NCBI GenBank assembly: GCA_965368085.1
Contig: CBDULP010000002.1
Coordinates: forward strand, 62,001-126,000
Reading direction: 5' to 3'
Length of the DNA stretch: 64,000 nt
DNA from: Peptoclostridium sp965368085
GTDB lineage: Bacteria > Bacillota > Clostridia > Peptostreptococcales > Peptostreptococcaceae
Positions 34,499-43,927 of this stretch are shown here, piece after piece. The notes under the pieces were generated by a model, which was not told the origin of the DNA, made no database searches, and worked only from the letters and a program-made list of their open reading frames with translations. Each line of letters starts with the position of its first letter. The first letter of the stretch is position 1. The position numbers were made by a program, and so were the translations under genes.

Positions 34499-36124
34499 TT
34501 GAAACACGAATTTGTAGAAGCTAATATACTTATAGAAATGCTTATATCAGGCTCTAACAACCTTGAAAACCATAGAGACGTTGTGGACAGGCTCAATGTA
34601 TTTCCGGTACCTGACGGTGACACTGGAACGAATATGTCGCTTACAATGAATGCGGCGGTAGAGAAGCTTCATGGTTTAAAGGAAAAGACAATAGCAAATG
34701 TAGGAAAAACGGTTTCAAATGGATCTTTAATGGGAGCCAGGGGAAACTCTGGAGTGATACTTTCGCAGATTCTAAGGGGCTTTGCGTCTGCAGTCGAAGG
34801 AAAAAAGGCGCTTGACGTATTCGATTTTGCGCAGGCACTGAGCAAAGCTGCAAATATGGCATACAAGGCAGTAATAAAGCCCATAGAGGGGACCATACTT
34901 ACCGTGGCAAGGGAAGTTGGAGAGTATGCACTGGAACTTGTTAAAGAGGATATATCTATAGCTGATTTTTTTGAAAAGCTTGTGGAAAGGGCGAATGAAT
35001 CTCTTGAAAACACCCCAAACCTTCTTGATGCGCTTAAGGAGGCAAATGTTGTGGATTCGGGAGGGAAGGGCCTTGTACTTATATATGAAGGAATGTACTG
35101 CGCCCTTATTAGAAATCCGATTCCAAAAGGTGAGCATGGATATTTTGAGCATTCGGACAAGCCGCATTTGAAAAAGGGCGAAGCAACAGATATAAAGTAT
35201 GCGTACTGCACTGAATTTATACTGAAGTCAAAGAGCATAAGCTGCGAGCAGATGCGCGTATCCATTGAAGGCATGGGTGACAGTATGGTGGCGGCATCCG
35301 ATGAGGACCTCATAAAGATGCACATACACACAAACGAGCCTGGAACAGTGCTTCAAATGGCTCTTGAGCATGGAGAGCTTGTGAATGTTAAAATAGAGAA
35401 CATGAGAGTTCAGAATGAAAGCCATATGCTTGAAGAGGAAAAAGTGATGCCTGTCGAAGTGGAAAAGAAGAAATATTCCATAGTAGCCGTGGCTTCAGGA
35501 GAAGGGATGGCTTCTATATTGGGAGACCTCGGTGTTGATGTTGTAATAGAAGGTGGACAGACCATGAACCCGAGCACAAGCGACTTCTTGAAAGCAATGG
35601 AATCTGCCAATGCTGAAAATATAATAATATTCCCAAACAACAAGAACATAATCATGGCTGCAAACCAGGCGAAAGAGATGTCTGATGAAAATGTAATAGT
35701 CATACCTACAAAGAACATACCGCAGGCTTTTTCTGCCATGGTTGCATTCAATCCTGATGGGGATGCGATTGAGAATGAAAAGGGCATGGTTGAGGCCCTG
35801 GAATATGTGAATGTCGGACAGGTTACATTTGCGGTTAGGGATACATCGCTAAACGGCAAGGATATTAAAAAAGGTGACATAATAGGCATAGTGGACGGTG
35901 AAATAGACGTGTGCGCCGAAACGGTGCAATATGGGGCGGTGAATACAGCTAAGAGTATGATTGACGATGAAACTGAGATAGTAAGCGTATTCTATGGGAA
36001 AGATGTTTCTCGAGAGGATGCGAACAGCCTTGTGAGCGAGCTTGAAAAGGAATATGAGGACGTTGAATTTGAAGTATACTACGGGGGCCAGCCCGTATAC
36101 TATTATATAATTTCAGCAGAATAA
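34499..36124 (+). CDS. yloV: DAK2-domain protein YloV (FakA-type fatty acid kinase)
   Basis: 541-residue DhaK-like protein. The N-terminal DhaL/DAK2 nucleotide-binding domain (about 1-200) has VFPVPDGDTGTNMSLT and GARGNSGVILSQ. A middle domain follows, and the C-terminal part has FPNNKNIIMAANQA and IPTKNIPQA. In Staphylococcus the homologue FakA phosphorylates fatty acids held by FakB/DegV proteins; no DegV gene is adjacent here. GTG 34481 sits on the preceding stop and on the ribosome site GTGGGAGG; TTG 34499, 10 bases after GGGAGG, is preferred. It is followed by a nucleoside hydrolase, not directly by recG as in Bacillus. Confidence 0.92.
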   Translation: MKHEFVEANILIEMLISGSNNLENHRDVVDRLNVFPVPDGDTGTNMSLTMNAAVEKLHGLKEKTIANVGKTVSNGSLMGARGNSGVILSQILRGFASAVEGKKALDVFDFAQALSKAANMAYKAVIKPIEGTILTVAREVGEYALELVKEDISIADFFEKLVERANESLENTPNLLDALKEANVVDSGGKGLVLIYEGMYCALIRNPIPKGEHGYFEHSDKPHLKKGEATDIKYAYCTEFILKSKSISCEQMRVSIEGMGDSMVAASDEDLIKMHIHTNEPGTVLQMALEHGELVNVKIENMRVQNESHMLEEEKVMPVEVEKKKYSIVAVASGEGMASILGDLGVDVVIEGGQTMNPSTSDFLKAMESANAENIIIFPNNKNIIMAANQAKEMSDENVIVIPTKNIPQAFSAMVAFNPDGDAIENEKGMVEALEYVNVGQVTFAVRDTSLNGKDIKKGDIIGIVDGEIDVCAETVQYGAVNTAKSMIDDETEIVSVFYGKDVSREDANSLVSELEKEYEDVEFEVYYGGQPVYYYIISAE

Positions 36125-36139
36125 AGGGAGGCTTACAGT

Positions 36140-37069
36140 ATGAAAAAGAAGGTTATTATAGATTGCGATCCTGGTTATGATGATGCCCTGGCACTTATGC
36201 TTGCATTTGGAAGCGAGGAGCTTCAGGTCGAGGCCGTTACGACATGTGCGGGGAACCAGACTCAGGAAATGGTTTATACTAATGCAAAAAGGCTATTGAA
36301 GCTTATAGGCGCGAATACAATAGTTGCACCGGGAGCCTTAAAGCCACTTTCAAGATGCCTTGTGACAGCTTCTGCTGTTCACGGTGAAACGGGAATGGAC
36401 GGAGTGGATCTGCCGGATGAAGAGATAGGGGAGATTAAGAGCTGTGCGGTTGACACAATGGCGGAAATAATAGAAAAAAGCGATGAAAAGATAGTGATCA
36501 TACCTACGGGCCCTCTTACAAACATAGCTCTTTTATTGTCTGTATATCCTCATTTGAAAGAAAAGATAGAGTTCATATCGCTTATGGGAGGTGCATGCAA
36601 TGGCGGAAATGTCACTGCGTGTGCGGAGTTCAACATATATGTTGATCCCGAAGCGGCAGATATGGTATTCAAGTCTGGAGTGCCTATAGTTATGAGCGGA
36701 CTTGACGTTACACACAGGGCGGTAGTGTACAAAGAGGAAATGGACATATTCAGGTCCATTGGAAACGCATCGGGAAATGCAGCGTCGCAGATACTTCAAA
36801 ACTACTATAAATTCTATTCTGAAAATACTGATCTTGGCGGTGCGATTATACATGACGCATGTGCGGTCGCATATGTCATGAATCCGCAAATATTCAAATG
36901 CAAGGACTGTCATATAGATGTCGAGACCAAGGGTGAGCACACTCTGGGTCAGACTGTAGTCGACATTGGGGACAAAATGGGAAAAGGAATAAATGCCAAA
37001 ATAGCAATGGACATAGACAAGGAAATGCTTATGAAAATGATGCATTCTTCGATAAGCCGCCTTTTGTAA
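36140..37069 (+). CDS. Inosine/uridine-preferring nucleoside hydrolase
   Basis: 309-residue nucleoside N-ribohydrolase. The calcium-binding motif DCDPGYDDALAL is at residues 8-19; further marks are ETGMDGVDLP, GPLTNIALLL, LMGGACNGGNVTACAEFN and IHDACAVAYV, the last with the catalytic-type His-Asp. It salvages ribonucleosides to free base and ribose; substrate preference (IunH, RihA or RihC type) cannot be fixed. ATG 36140 follows AAAGGGAGG. It is inserted between yloV and recG and ends at a terminator, so it belongs to the yloU-yloV transcript. Confidence 0.93.
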   Translation: MKKKVIIDCDPGYDDALALMLAFGSEELQVEAVTTCAGNQTQEMVYTNAKRLLKLIGANTIVAPGALKPLSRCLVTASAVHGETGMDGVDLPDEEIGEIKSCAVDTMAEIIEKSDEKIVIIPTGPLTNIALLLSVYPHLKEKIEFISLMGGACNGGNVTACAEFNIYVDPEAADMVFKSGVPIVMSGLDVTHRAVVYKEEMDIFRSIGNASGNAASQILQNYYKFYSENTDLGGAIIHDACAVAYVMNPQIFKCKDCHIDVETKGEHTLGQTVVDIGDKMGKGINAKIAMDIDKEMLMKMMHSSISRLL

Positions 37070-37096
37070 TCGGAATACAAAGTATTAGAAGATAAG

Positions 37097-37137
37097 AGCA
37101 AAGAGAAGATTTGAGCATTCTCTTTGCTTTTTATTTT
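37097..37137 (+). terminator. Rho-independent terminator after the nucleoside hydrolase
   Basis: AGCAAAGAGAA (37097-37107) pairs perfectly with TTCTCTTTGCT (37118-37128), 10-base loop, followed by TTTTATTTT. It closes the yloU-yloV-hydrolase unit. Confidence 0.92.
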
Positions 37138-37161
37138 GAAAATAATGAGAAAAATTTGTAT

Positions 37162-37191
37162 TTCATATATATATGTTCAGTATGCTATAAT
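37162..37191 (+). promoter_or_regulatory. Candidate recG promoter
   Basis: Perfect -10 TATAAT (37186-37191) with a weak -35 TTCATA (37162-37167) at 18 bases. It lies between the preceding terminator and recG. Prediction rests mostly on the -10 box. Confidence 0.5.
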
Positions 37192-37222
37192 TTATAAGTA
37201 TACAATATTAGAAGGTGATTAT

Positions 37223-39271
37223 ATGAGTATTTATGACCCTGTACAGAATATAAAGGGTATTGGGCCTAAAAAGGCGAAAAGCCTAAACCAGATGGGGATA
37301 TTCTCAATAAGAGATCTTTTATATTATTTTCCGAGAACATATGAAGACAGAAGAAAAATAAAGAGCATATCCTCCATAGTAGAAGGGGAGAAGGCATATA
37401 TAAGGGCCGTAATAAAAAAAATTGAAAACAAAAAAGTCAAACACGGGCTCAGAATGGGAAGGGTTTTAATAGATGATGGAAAAGAGAGCATATATGCCGT
37501 GTTTTTCAACAAAAATTATATGCTCAAGAAATTTTCAAAAGGCCAGGAAGTTCTTATATATGGAAAGCTCAGGAAAAAGGGAAGAGATACTCAAATTGAC
37601 GGGAGTGAAATGTATAGTGCATCAAGGGTTGGCGAAAGCGAAAAAATAGGGTCGTTGATCCCTGTATATTCTTTAAGCGGGAATTTGAGCAATAATGATA
37701 TAGGTGCATTCGTTAAAAGGGCTTTTGAGATGGAAAGCTCTGATATTGGAAAGGATCATATACCAGAAAGTATATTAAGGGAAGAGAGGCTTTGCACTTT
37801 AGCCACTGCACTAGAAAATATACATTTCCCAAAAGAACAAAAAAGTTTCAAACAAGCAATGTACAGAATGGTATTTGAGGAGTTTTTTATTATGCAGTGC
37901 AGTCTCCGGTTCAACGAGCGAGAAACTGTGATAAAAAACTCATTTGCTGTGAAAAAAAGTGAAGAACTCAATGGGCTTATAGATTCACTCCCATTCAAAC
38001 TTACAAAATCCCAGGAAAAGGCCATAGATGAAATAATAGGGGATATGAATTCAAACAGTACAATGCATAGACTTCTTCAGGGGGATGTGGGTTGCGGAAA
38101 AACCATAATAGCAGCAGTGATCATGGCAAACTGTGCATTCAATGGATACCAAAGCCTTATAATGGTGCCTACGGAAGTAGTGGCGCAACAGCACTATAAT
38201 TCGATAAATCTGGCTTTGGAAAAATTTAGCATCAAAACGGAAATTCTTACGGGAAGCACTAAAAAAAGCCAAAAGGAAAATATCTACAGTGAAATGAAAG
38301 CAGGGAACATAGATATTTTAGTTGGAACACATGCCCTCATACAGGATGGCCTGGAATGTGATAATGTAGCTCTTGTAATTACAGACGAACAGCATAGGTT
38401 CGGGGTTGGCCAAAGGGAGCTTTTATCGAAAAAGGGGAAAAAACCACATGCGCTTTATATGTCGGCCACGCCGATTCCCAGAACTCTTGCTATAACGATG
38501 TATGCCGACATGGATATAACCACGGTGGATGAACTCCCAAGTGGAAGAAAAGAGATTATTACGAGCATAGTTACAAGTGAAAAGAGAAAAAAGCTTTACG
38601 ACTCACTCAAAAGACAGGTTAAAAGCGGAGTGCAAGCATATGTAGTATGCCCGCTTGTCGATGAATCTGACTCTTTAAGTCTCAATTCTGCTGTTAAAAC
38701 TTATTATGAGCTCAAAAAACTCTGGAAAGACAGTGTGAATGTGGGACTTTTACATGGCAGGCTCAGCACTGACGAAAAGGAAGAGGTAATAAGGGACTTT
38801 AAAAGTGCAAAGATAGATGTTCTTGTATGTACGACCGTAGTTGAAGTGGGTGTTGATGCCCCAAATGCAAGCATAATAATAATTGAAAACGCAGAAAGGT
38901 TTGGGCTCTCACAGCTCCACCAGCTAAGGGGAAGAGTGGGAAGAGGAAACATACAGTCATACTGCGTGCTTGTATGTGAAAATTCCTCGAGTGAAGGCAT
39001 AAAAAGGCTAAATGTCATAAAGCACAGTTCAAGTGGATTTGAAATCGCCAAGAAAGACCTTGAAATCAGGGGCCCCGGCGAATTTATGGGGCGCAGGCAG
39101 CATGGAATGCTTAATTTCAGGATTGCCGATATCTTGAGGCATTCAGACATACTTGAAAAGGCAAAAAAACAAGTGGACAAATTGATTGAGACTGACATGG
39201 AACTTGAAAATCACGAGAACAGTCTGCTTAAAGATATGCTTTTCAAATATGGGAACACAGACGTTTGTTGA
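37223..39271 (+). CDS. recG: ATP-dependent DNA helicase RecG
   Basis: 682-residue RecG, which regresses stalled forks and processes Holliday junctions. Wedge (OB) domain in the first 160 residues after the helix-hairpin-helix-like NIKGIGPKKAKSL; Walker A GDVGCGKT; Walker B TDEQHRFG; MSATPIPRTL; the C-terminal lobe has RGRVGRGN and the RecG-specific FEIAKKDLEIRGPGEFMG. An in-frame extension to 37124 runs through the upstream terminator and promoter and is rejected; ATG 37223 has GAAGGTG. It begins the recG-rsmD-coaD unit. Confidence 0.97.
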   Translation: MSIYDPVQNIKGIGPKKAKSLNQMGIFSIRDLLYYFPRTYEDRRKIKSISSIVEGEKAYIRAVIKKIENKKVKHGLRMGRVLIDDGKESIYAVFFNKNYMLKKFSKGQEVLIYGKLRKKGRDTQIDGSEMYSASRVGESEKIGSLIPVYSLSGNLSNNDIGAFVKRAFEMESSDIGKDHIPESILREERLCTLATALENIHFPKEQKSFKQAMYRMVFEEFFIMQCSLRFNERETVIKNSFAVKKSEELNGLIDSLPFKLTKSQEKAIDEIIGDMNSNSTMHRLLQGDVGCGKTIIAAVIMANCAFNGYQSLIMVPTEVVAQQHYNSINLALEKFSIKTEILTGSTKKSQKENIYSEMKAGNIDILVGTHALIQDGLECDNVALVITDEQHRFGVGQRELLSKKGKKPHALYMSATPIPRTLAITMYADMDITTVDELPSGRKEIITSIVTSEKRKKLYDSLKRQVKSGVQAYVVCPLVDESDSLSLNSAVKTYYELKKLWKDSVNVGLLHGRLSTDEKEEVIRDFKSAKIDVLVCTTVVEVGVDAPNASIIIIENAERFGLSQLHQLRGRVGRGNIQSYCVLVCENSSSEGIKRLNVIKHSSSGFEIAKKDLEIRGPGEFMGRRQHGMLNFRIADILRHSDILEKAKKQVDKLIETDMELENHENSLLKDMLFKYGNTDVC

Positions 39272-39322
39272 ATACAGTATAAATATGCTAAAATATAGGA
39301 AGTATAGGAAGGTGATACCGCA

Positions 39323-39871
39323 ATGAGAGTGATTTCAGGAACCGCAAGAGGAATGAAACTCCAAACACCAAAGGGCATGAGTACAAGGCCTACTACAGAC
39401 AGGGTTAAGGAGTCTATGTTTAACATAATAAATTTTAGAATAAGGGAAAGCCGTGTATTGGATATTTTTGCCGGAAGTGGGGCTCTTGGCATAGAAGCGC
39501 TTTCAAGAGGGGCGCATAGCTGTACTTTTGTGGATTCAAGCAGAGAAAGTATAGGGATAATAAATGAAAACCTACAAAAAGCAAGGCTGGACGGCAGGGC
39601 GGATGTAGTAGCATCCAAAGTCGAACTGGCGCTTTCGAAGCTTTCAAATGAAAAGTTTGACATGATATTTATGGATCCTCCATACTGCAAAGGCTTTATA
39701 GAGCCAGTGCTTGAATCGATTGTAGACAACAATGTTTTGGATTCGGATGGAATAGTGGTGGTAGAGCATGATTCAAGCGACAAAACCCCTCAAAATATAA
39801 AAACTCTAGTAAAGTCGGATGAGAGGACTTACGGAGGCACAACAATTTCTTTTTACGAACTGGAGGATTAA
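39323..39871 (+). CDS. rsmD: 16S rRNA (guanine-966-N2)-methyltransferase RsmD
   Basis: 182-residue SAM methyltransferase. MRVISGTARGMKL, RPTTDRVKESMFNI, the SAM loop DIFAGSGALGIEALSRGA and the catalytic MDPPYCKG are all present. It methylates G966 of 16S rRNA. ATG 39323 follows GGAAGG. coaD starts 1 base after its stop, a conserved Gram-positive pairing. Confidence 0.96.
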   Translation: MRVISGTARGMKLQTPKGMSTRPTTDRVKESMFNIINFRIRESRVLDIFAGSGALGIEALSRGAHSCTFVDSSRESIGIINENLQKARLDGRADVVASKVELALSKLSNEKFDMIFMDPPYCKGFIEPVLESIVDNNVLDSDGIVVVEHDSSDKTPQNIKTLVKSDERTYGGTTISFYELED

Positions 39872-39872
39872 A

Positions 39873-40361
39873 ATGGCAAAGATAGCAGTGTACCCAGGAA
39901 GTTTCGACCCTATAACAAAAGGACATTTGGATATAATAACGAGAGGCTCAAAGCTTTTTGACAAGCTTATAGTTGCAGTTTTAAACAACTCACAAAAAAA
40001 ATGCATGTTTACGTTTGAAGAAAGAGTAGATATGCTAAGGGAAATAACATCTGGCATGGAAAATGTGGAAATAGATGCATTTTCTGGTCTTCTAATAGAT
40101 TACTGCAAGAAAAAGAGGGTAAATGCAATAGTGAGAGGACTTAGGGCGATTTCGGATTTTGAATATGAACTTCAAATGGCCCAGATGAACAGGCAGCTTA
40201 ATAGTGAAACAGAGACCATATTTTTGACAACAAGTACAAAATACTCATTCTTAAGTTCCACGCTTGTAAAAGAAGTAGCCGGCCTAAATGGAGATATAAG
40301 TGAATTTGTTCCGTCAATAGTTCTAAGAGAGTTAAACAAGAAGCTAAAAGGGGATGAATAG
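39873..40361 (+). CDS. coaD: Phosphopantetheine adenylyltransferase
   Basis: 162-residue nucleotidyltransferase for the penultimate step of CoA synthesis. N-terminal GSFDPITKGHLDII carries the (T/H)xGH motif; NAIVRGLRAISDFEYE and the C-terminal TTSTKYSFLSSTLVKE motif follow. In-frame extension inside rsmD is rejected; ATG 39873 has TGGAGG 8 bases upstream. It complements coaBC encoded at 19.6 kb. Confidence 0.96.
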   Translation: MAKIAVYPGSFDPITKGHLDIITRGSKLFDKLIVAVLNNSQKKCMFTFEERVDMLREITSGMENVEIDAFSGLLIDYCKKKRVNAIVRGLRAISDFEYELQMAQMNRQLNSETETIFLTTSTKYSFLSSTLVKEVAGLNGDISEFVPSIVLRELNKKLKGDE

Positions 40362-40362
40362 T

Positions 40363-40878
40363 ATGGAGGTATTTAGACTTTTGGAGGAATTGGAGGATCT
40401 TATAGATGAAAGTTCTTCGATTCCCTTTGGAAACAAGGTTCTTTTGGACAAGAAGGAAGCTCTTGAAATAATAAAGGAAGTCAGGATACAACTGCCGGAT
40501 GAAATCAAACAGGCGGAATGGATAAACACTGAAAGGCAGAGGATTCTTACAGAAGGCCAAAAGGAAGCTGATGCAATGCTTAAAAAAAGTCAAAGCGAAG
40601 CCGATTCAATACTTGCAAAAAGTAAGAATACAGCCGATGACATGGTTGAAGAGGCCCGGGTGTACATACAGGAAAAAATTCAGGCCAGCGAAATAATAAA
40701 AGAGGCTCAAAGACAGGCTGACGAAATGATTTCGGAAGCTGAAAAAATTTCAAATGAAATAAGAATAGGCGCAGGGGAATATGCGGATGAAATGTTAAAG
40801 CGGGTTCAGCGGGACTTTGAAGACATTTTGGTAACTATTGAAGAAAACAGAGATGAGCTTAGCAGGATGAACAGATAG
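40363..40878 (+). CDS. Coiled-coil protein of unknown function with 11-residue repeats
   Basis: 171-residue, highly charged, almost wholly helical protein. After about 60 residues it shows 11-residue periodicity: KEADAMLKKSQ, SEADSILAKSK, NTADDMVEEAR, VYIQEKIQASE, and after a 6-residue skip RQADEMISEAE and two or three more. Such hendecad repeats occur in ATPase b-type stalks and DivIVA-like proteins; databases often label clostridial neighbours of coaD as ATPase-like, without proof. No membrane segment and no enzyme motif are seen. The ATG at 40363 is 9 bases after GGGG and 1 base after coaD; ATG 40354 overlaps coaD. Cotranscribed with recG-rsmD-coaD. Function unknown. Confidence 0.85.
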   Translation: MEVFRLLEELEDLIDESSSIPFGNKVLLDKKEALEIIKEVRIQLPDEIKQAEWINTERQRILTEGQKEADAMLKKSQSEADSILAKSKNTADDMVEEARVYIQEKIQASEIIKEAQRQADEMISEAEKISNEIRIGAGEYADEMLKRVQRDFEDILVTIEENRDELSRMNR

Positions 40879-41635
40879 GCATTATAAAGAATATATAATA
40901 AAATAAGTTGAAGCAGGGCATGTGAAGGTTCAGGCGCATACCCTGTTTTGGCTGGAATGATTATTTGAACAGTTTGAAAATTGGATATAATGCAGGGTGC
41001 CTGTAAGCGTTTTATCTTTTCAACTTGACATAGAAAGAAAACTTATGTGGATGCAATCTGCTATTTAAATGGATTGAACTGGTGAATATTTATTTAGCAG
41101 AGCCATTAATAGGTGCTGTTTTGAAGCTGTCATTTTTTGAAAATTCAAAAATATACAAACTTCATCGATATATGAAATCAGTAAGGTTGTGCTTTTAAAA
41201 CAAGCAGTAAGAGCGAAATGAAAATACTGATGATTCACATGCGGGATTGTGAAAAAATATTCAAAATGAGGCCCGAAAAATGCATAAAAAGGTAAAAATA
41301 TTCAATAATAAAATGTTTTAATATGGGCCCGTTTACAGATAATGAAAATACAAGAGAACCAAAAAGTGGATAATCCGACTTATTCATATGGCTGTATAGG
41401 GTGAAAATGAACTTTTATTGAATTTAAAATTATAAAAGCGGCTGAAAACCGAAAAAGTAAATTGAATATGGGGGGGTACGTTAATAAATTAATTTATCGC
41501 AATAGGCTGAGTCTTTGTGATATACTGTAAATGGCAATTATTGATGGGGTTTAAAACGTTTAGCAACTTTTTACAAAATTTTTAACAGAAATTCAGAGAA
41601 ATGAAGAAAGAATTTAGAAAGTAGGAGGTATTTTG
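40879..41635. other. 755-base interval without a recognised gene, upstream of rnf
   Basis: AT-rich. It contains the hairpin after the coiled-coil gene (40914-40945), a possible promoter TTTGAA-16-TATAAT (40964-40991), a G7 tract (41470-41476), and a TATACT box (41521-41526) without a good -35. A 25-codon frame at 41218 lacks a ribosome site. The rnf promoter must lie here, perhaps with a long leader, but no known riboswitch is recognised. Confidence 0.5.
40914..40949 (+). terminator. Weak terminator-like hairpin after the coiled-coil gene
   Basis: CAGGGCATG (40914-40922) pairs with CATACCCTG (40937-40945) at 8 of 9 positions, followed by TTTT. The tail is short, so termination may be partial. 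Confidence 0.5.
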
Positions 41636-42964
41636 ATGAATCTTTCAACTTTTAGAGGCGGTATTCATCCTCCACATGAAAAGAAGTATACAGAACACAA
41701 TCCTACAAAGCGGGCAGAAAATCCCGGTTTTGTATACATACCTCTTCAGCAGCACATAGGAGCTCCTTGTGCTTGTCTAGTCAAGGTAGGAGACTATGTC
41801 AAGGTAGGGCAAAAATTAGGCGAACCACAGGGATTTGTTTCCGCACCTGTACATTCATCTGTGTCAGGAACTGTGAAGGGTATTAAGGAAATGCCGTCGC
41901 CTATGGGAGCCAAGACTATGTGCGTAGTGGTGGAAAACGATTTTAAGGATGAAAAACACGAAAGTGTAAAATCAAGAGGAACTCTTGAAAGCCTCAAGCC
42001 TGAAGAAATAGTGGAGATAATAAAGGAGTCGGGAATAGTCGGAATGGGTGGAGCGACTTTTCCAACACATGTAAAACTCTCACCACCTAAGGAAAAGAAA
42101 ATAGACGTTGTAATATTGAACGGGGCTGAGTGTGAGCCTTATCTTACTGCGGACCACAGACTGATGCTTGAACAGCCAGGCGAAGTGATTTATGGACTCA
42201 AGGCGCTTATGAAAGCACTTGGTGTGAAAACAGGCTACATAGGGATAGAAGACAATAAGCCAGATGCCATAGAAATAATGCAAAAGGCTGCAAGCGGGGA
42301 AGAGGGCATAGAAATTGTACCTCTTAAGACAAAATACCCGCAAGGAGCTGAAAAACAGCTCATTTATGCATGCACAAAAAGAGAAGTTCCGTCAGGCGGG
42401 CTTCCAATGGACGTAGGAGCTGTAGTGAACAATGTGGGAACCGCGGCTCAGATTGCAGTTTCAATAAAGACAGGAATGCCTCTTATAGAGAGAATAACGA
42501 CTGTCACAGGAAGTACTATTGCAGATCCTCAAAACCTTATCATAAAGATAGGAACACTGTACAGTGAAATAGTGAATCAGTGCGGTGGATTCAAAGAGGA
42601 GCCGGGCAAGATCATATCAGGAGGACCTATGATGGGGCTTGCGCAAAGTACCCTGGAGCAGCCTGTAATAAAGGGTACTTCAGGAATATTGTGCTTGAAC
42701 AAGCAGGAAGCGAGTCTGCCTGAACCGGAAAATTGTATAAGGTGTGGTAAATGCGTTGAAATATGTCCGGCGTTTTTACAGCCGATATATATGAGTGCGT
42801 ATTCACTTAAATATGATTTTGAAAAGGCAGAGGAATACAGGGCTCTTGACTGCATAGAATGCGGATCATGTTCTTTTATATGTCCGTCTAAGCGTCCTCT
42901 TCTTCAGTCCATAAGAGTTGCAAAAAAAGAGATAATTTCAAATAGAAGAAAGCAAAACAAGTAG
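41636..42964 (+). CDS. rnfC: Rnf complex subunit RnfC
   Basis: 442-residue peripheral subunit that carries the NADH/FMN-binding domain of the Rnf complex (ferredoxin:NAD oxidoreductase pumping Na+ or H+). Starts MNLSTFRGGIHPPHEKK; the flavin/NAD region contains GIVGMGGATFPTHVKL and NGAECEPYL. Two 4Fe-4S ferredoxin motifs lie near the C-terminus (CIRCGKCVEIC and CIECGSCSFIC). ATG 41636 is 7 bases after AGGAGG. First gene of the rnfCDGEAB cluster, the clostridial order. The C-terminus is short and lacks the alanine-rich extension of proteobacterial RnfC. Confidence 0.96.
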   Translation: MNLSTFRGGIHPPHEKKYTEHNPTKRAENPGFVYIPLQQHIGAPCACLVKVGDYVKVGQKLGEPQGFVSAPVHSSVSGTVKGIKEMPSPMGAKTMCVVVENDFKDEKHESVKSRGTLESLKPEEIVEIIKESGIVGMGGATFPTHVKLSPPKEKKIDVVILNGAECEPYLTADHRLMLEQPGEVIYGLKALMKALGVKTGYIGIEDNKPDAIEIMQKAASGEEGIEIVPLKTKYPQGAEKQLIYACTKREVPSGGLPMDVGAVVNNVGTAAQIAVSIKTGMPLIERITTVTGSTIADPQNLIIKIGTLYSEIVNQCGGFKEEPGKIISGGPMMGLAQSTLEQPVIKGTSGILCLNKQEASLPEPENCIRCGKCVEICPAFLQPIYMSAYSLKYDFEKAEEYRALDCIECGSCSFICPSKRPLLQSIRVAKKEIISNRRKQNK

Positions 42965-42979
42965 CAGGGAGGTTGGACA

Positions 42980-43927
42980 ATGAGTCAAAATCTGATAGTT
43001 TCATCGTCTCCACATTTGAGAAATGGAGAGAACGTATCGACAATAATGAGAGATGTCGTTATAGCCCTTCTTCCGGCGACGATAGGCTCAATATACTTTT
43101 TTAGGATGGGAGCTATAACGGTAATACTGTCCGCAGTTATAGGCGCGGTGGCAGCTGAAGCACTCATGCAAAAAATGATGGGAAAAAAGATAACTGTAAA
43201 CGACTGGTCAGCAGTGGTTACTGGCCTTCTTTTGGCTTTTAACATTCCGCCATATGCACCTTGGTGGTTACCGCTTGTGGGTTCGTTTTTTGCAATAATA
43301 ATAGTAAAACAGCTCTTTGGAGGAATAGGACATAACTTTATGAACCCGGCTCTTGCGGCACGTGCAATGCTGCTTGCTTCATGGCCGGTTGAAATGACAG
43401 CTTGGAAAGCTCCGGGAGCCGATGTGGTATCAACTGCGACTCCTCTTGGCGTCCTTATGGAACAGGGAAAAGATGCAGCTCTTAGTGGAGTAAGCCTTAA
43501 GGACTTGATGCTTGGAAACATAGGGGGATGTGTAGGAGAGACTTCGGCGATCCTTCTGATCATAGGAGGAATATACCTTCTTTATCGAGGCGTGATAACA
43601 TATGTGATTCCTGCATACTATATAGGTACAGTTGCAGTGCTTACGCTTTTAATAGGCGGATTTGACATCAACTACATGCTTTTCCACCTGTTTTCAGGGG
43701 GGCTTATGATAGGTGCCATATACATGGCTACCGATTATGCCTCATCGCCTGTAACACATAAGGGACAGATAATATATGCTGTTGGAGCGGGAATACTTCT
43801 TACTGTAATAAGGGTGTGGGGAGGATATCCGGAAGGATGTTCTTATTCGATACTTCTTATGAATGTGGCGGCACCGCTTATAGACAGATATACAGCTCCT
43901 AGGGTATTCGGGGAGGTGGCTAAATAA
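42980..43927 (+). CDS. rnfD: Rnf complex subunit RnfD
   Basis: 315-residue membrane subunit with about 9-10 helices. The covalent-FMN threonine is in STATPLG, equivalent to the family motif; GGIGHNFMNPALAARAMLLASWP is the other signature. It is homologous to NqrB. ATG 42980 follows GGGAGG. The stop overlaps the rnfG start by one base (TAATG). Confidence 0.96.
   Translation: MSQNLIVSSSPHLRNGENVSTIMRDVVIALLPATIGSIYFFRMGAITVILSAVIGAVAAEALMQKMMGKKITVNDWSAVVTGLLLAFNIPPYAPWWLPLVGSFFAIIIVKQLFGGIGHNFMNPALAARAMLLASWPVEMTAWKAPGADVVSTATPLGVLMEQGKDAALSGVSLKDLMLGNIGGCVGETSAILLIIGGIYLLYRGVITYVIPAYYIGTVAVLTLLIGGFDINYMLFHLFSGGLMIGAIYMATDYASSPVTHKGQIIYAVGAGILLTVIRVWGGYPEGCSYSILLMNVAAPLIDRYTAPRVFGEVAK

Noticed and set aside
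41218..41295. 25-codon open frame in the gap before rnfC
   Set aside because: No ribosome site, no recognisable sequence; expected by chance in AT-rich DNA.
41470..41476. G7 tract as a phase-variable switch
   Set aside because: It lies far from any coding start or promoter element that I can define, and runs of six or seven G also occur in ribosome sites here.
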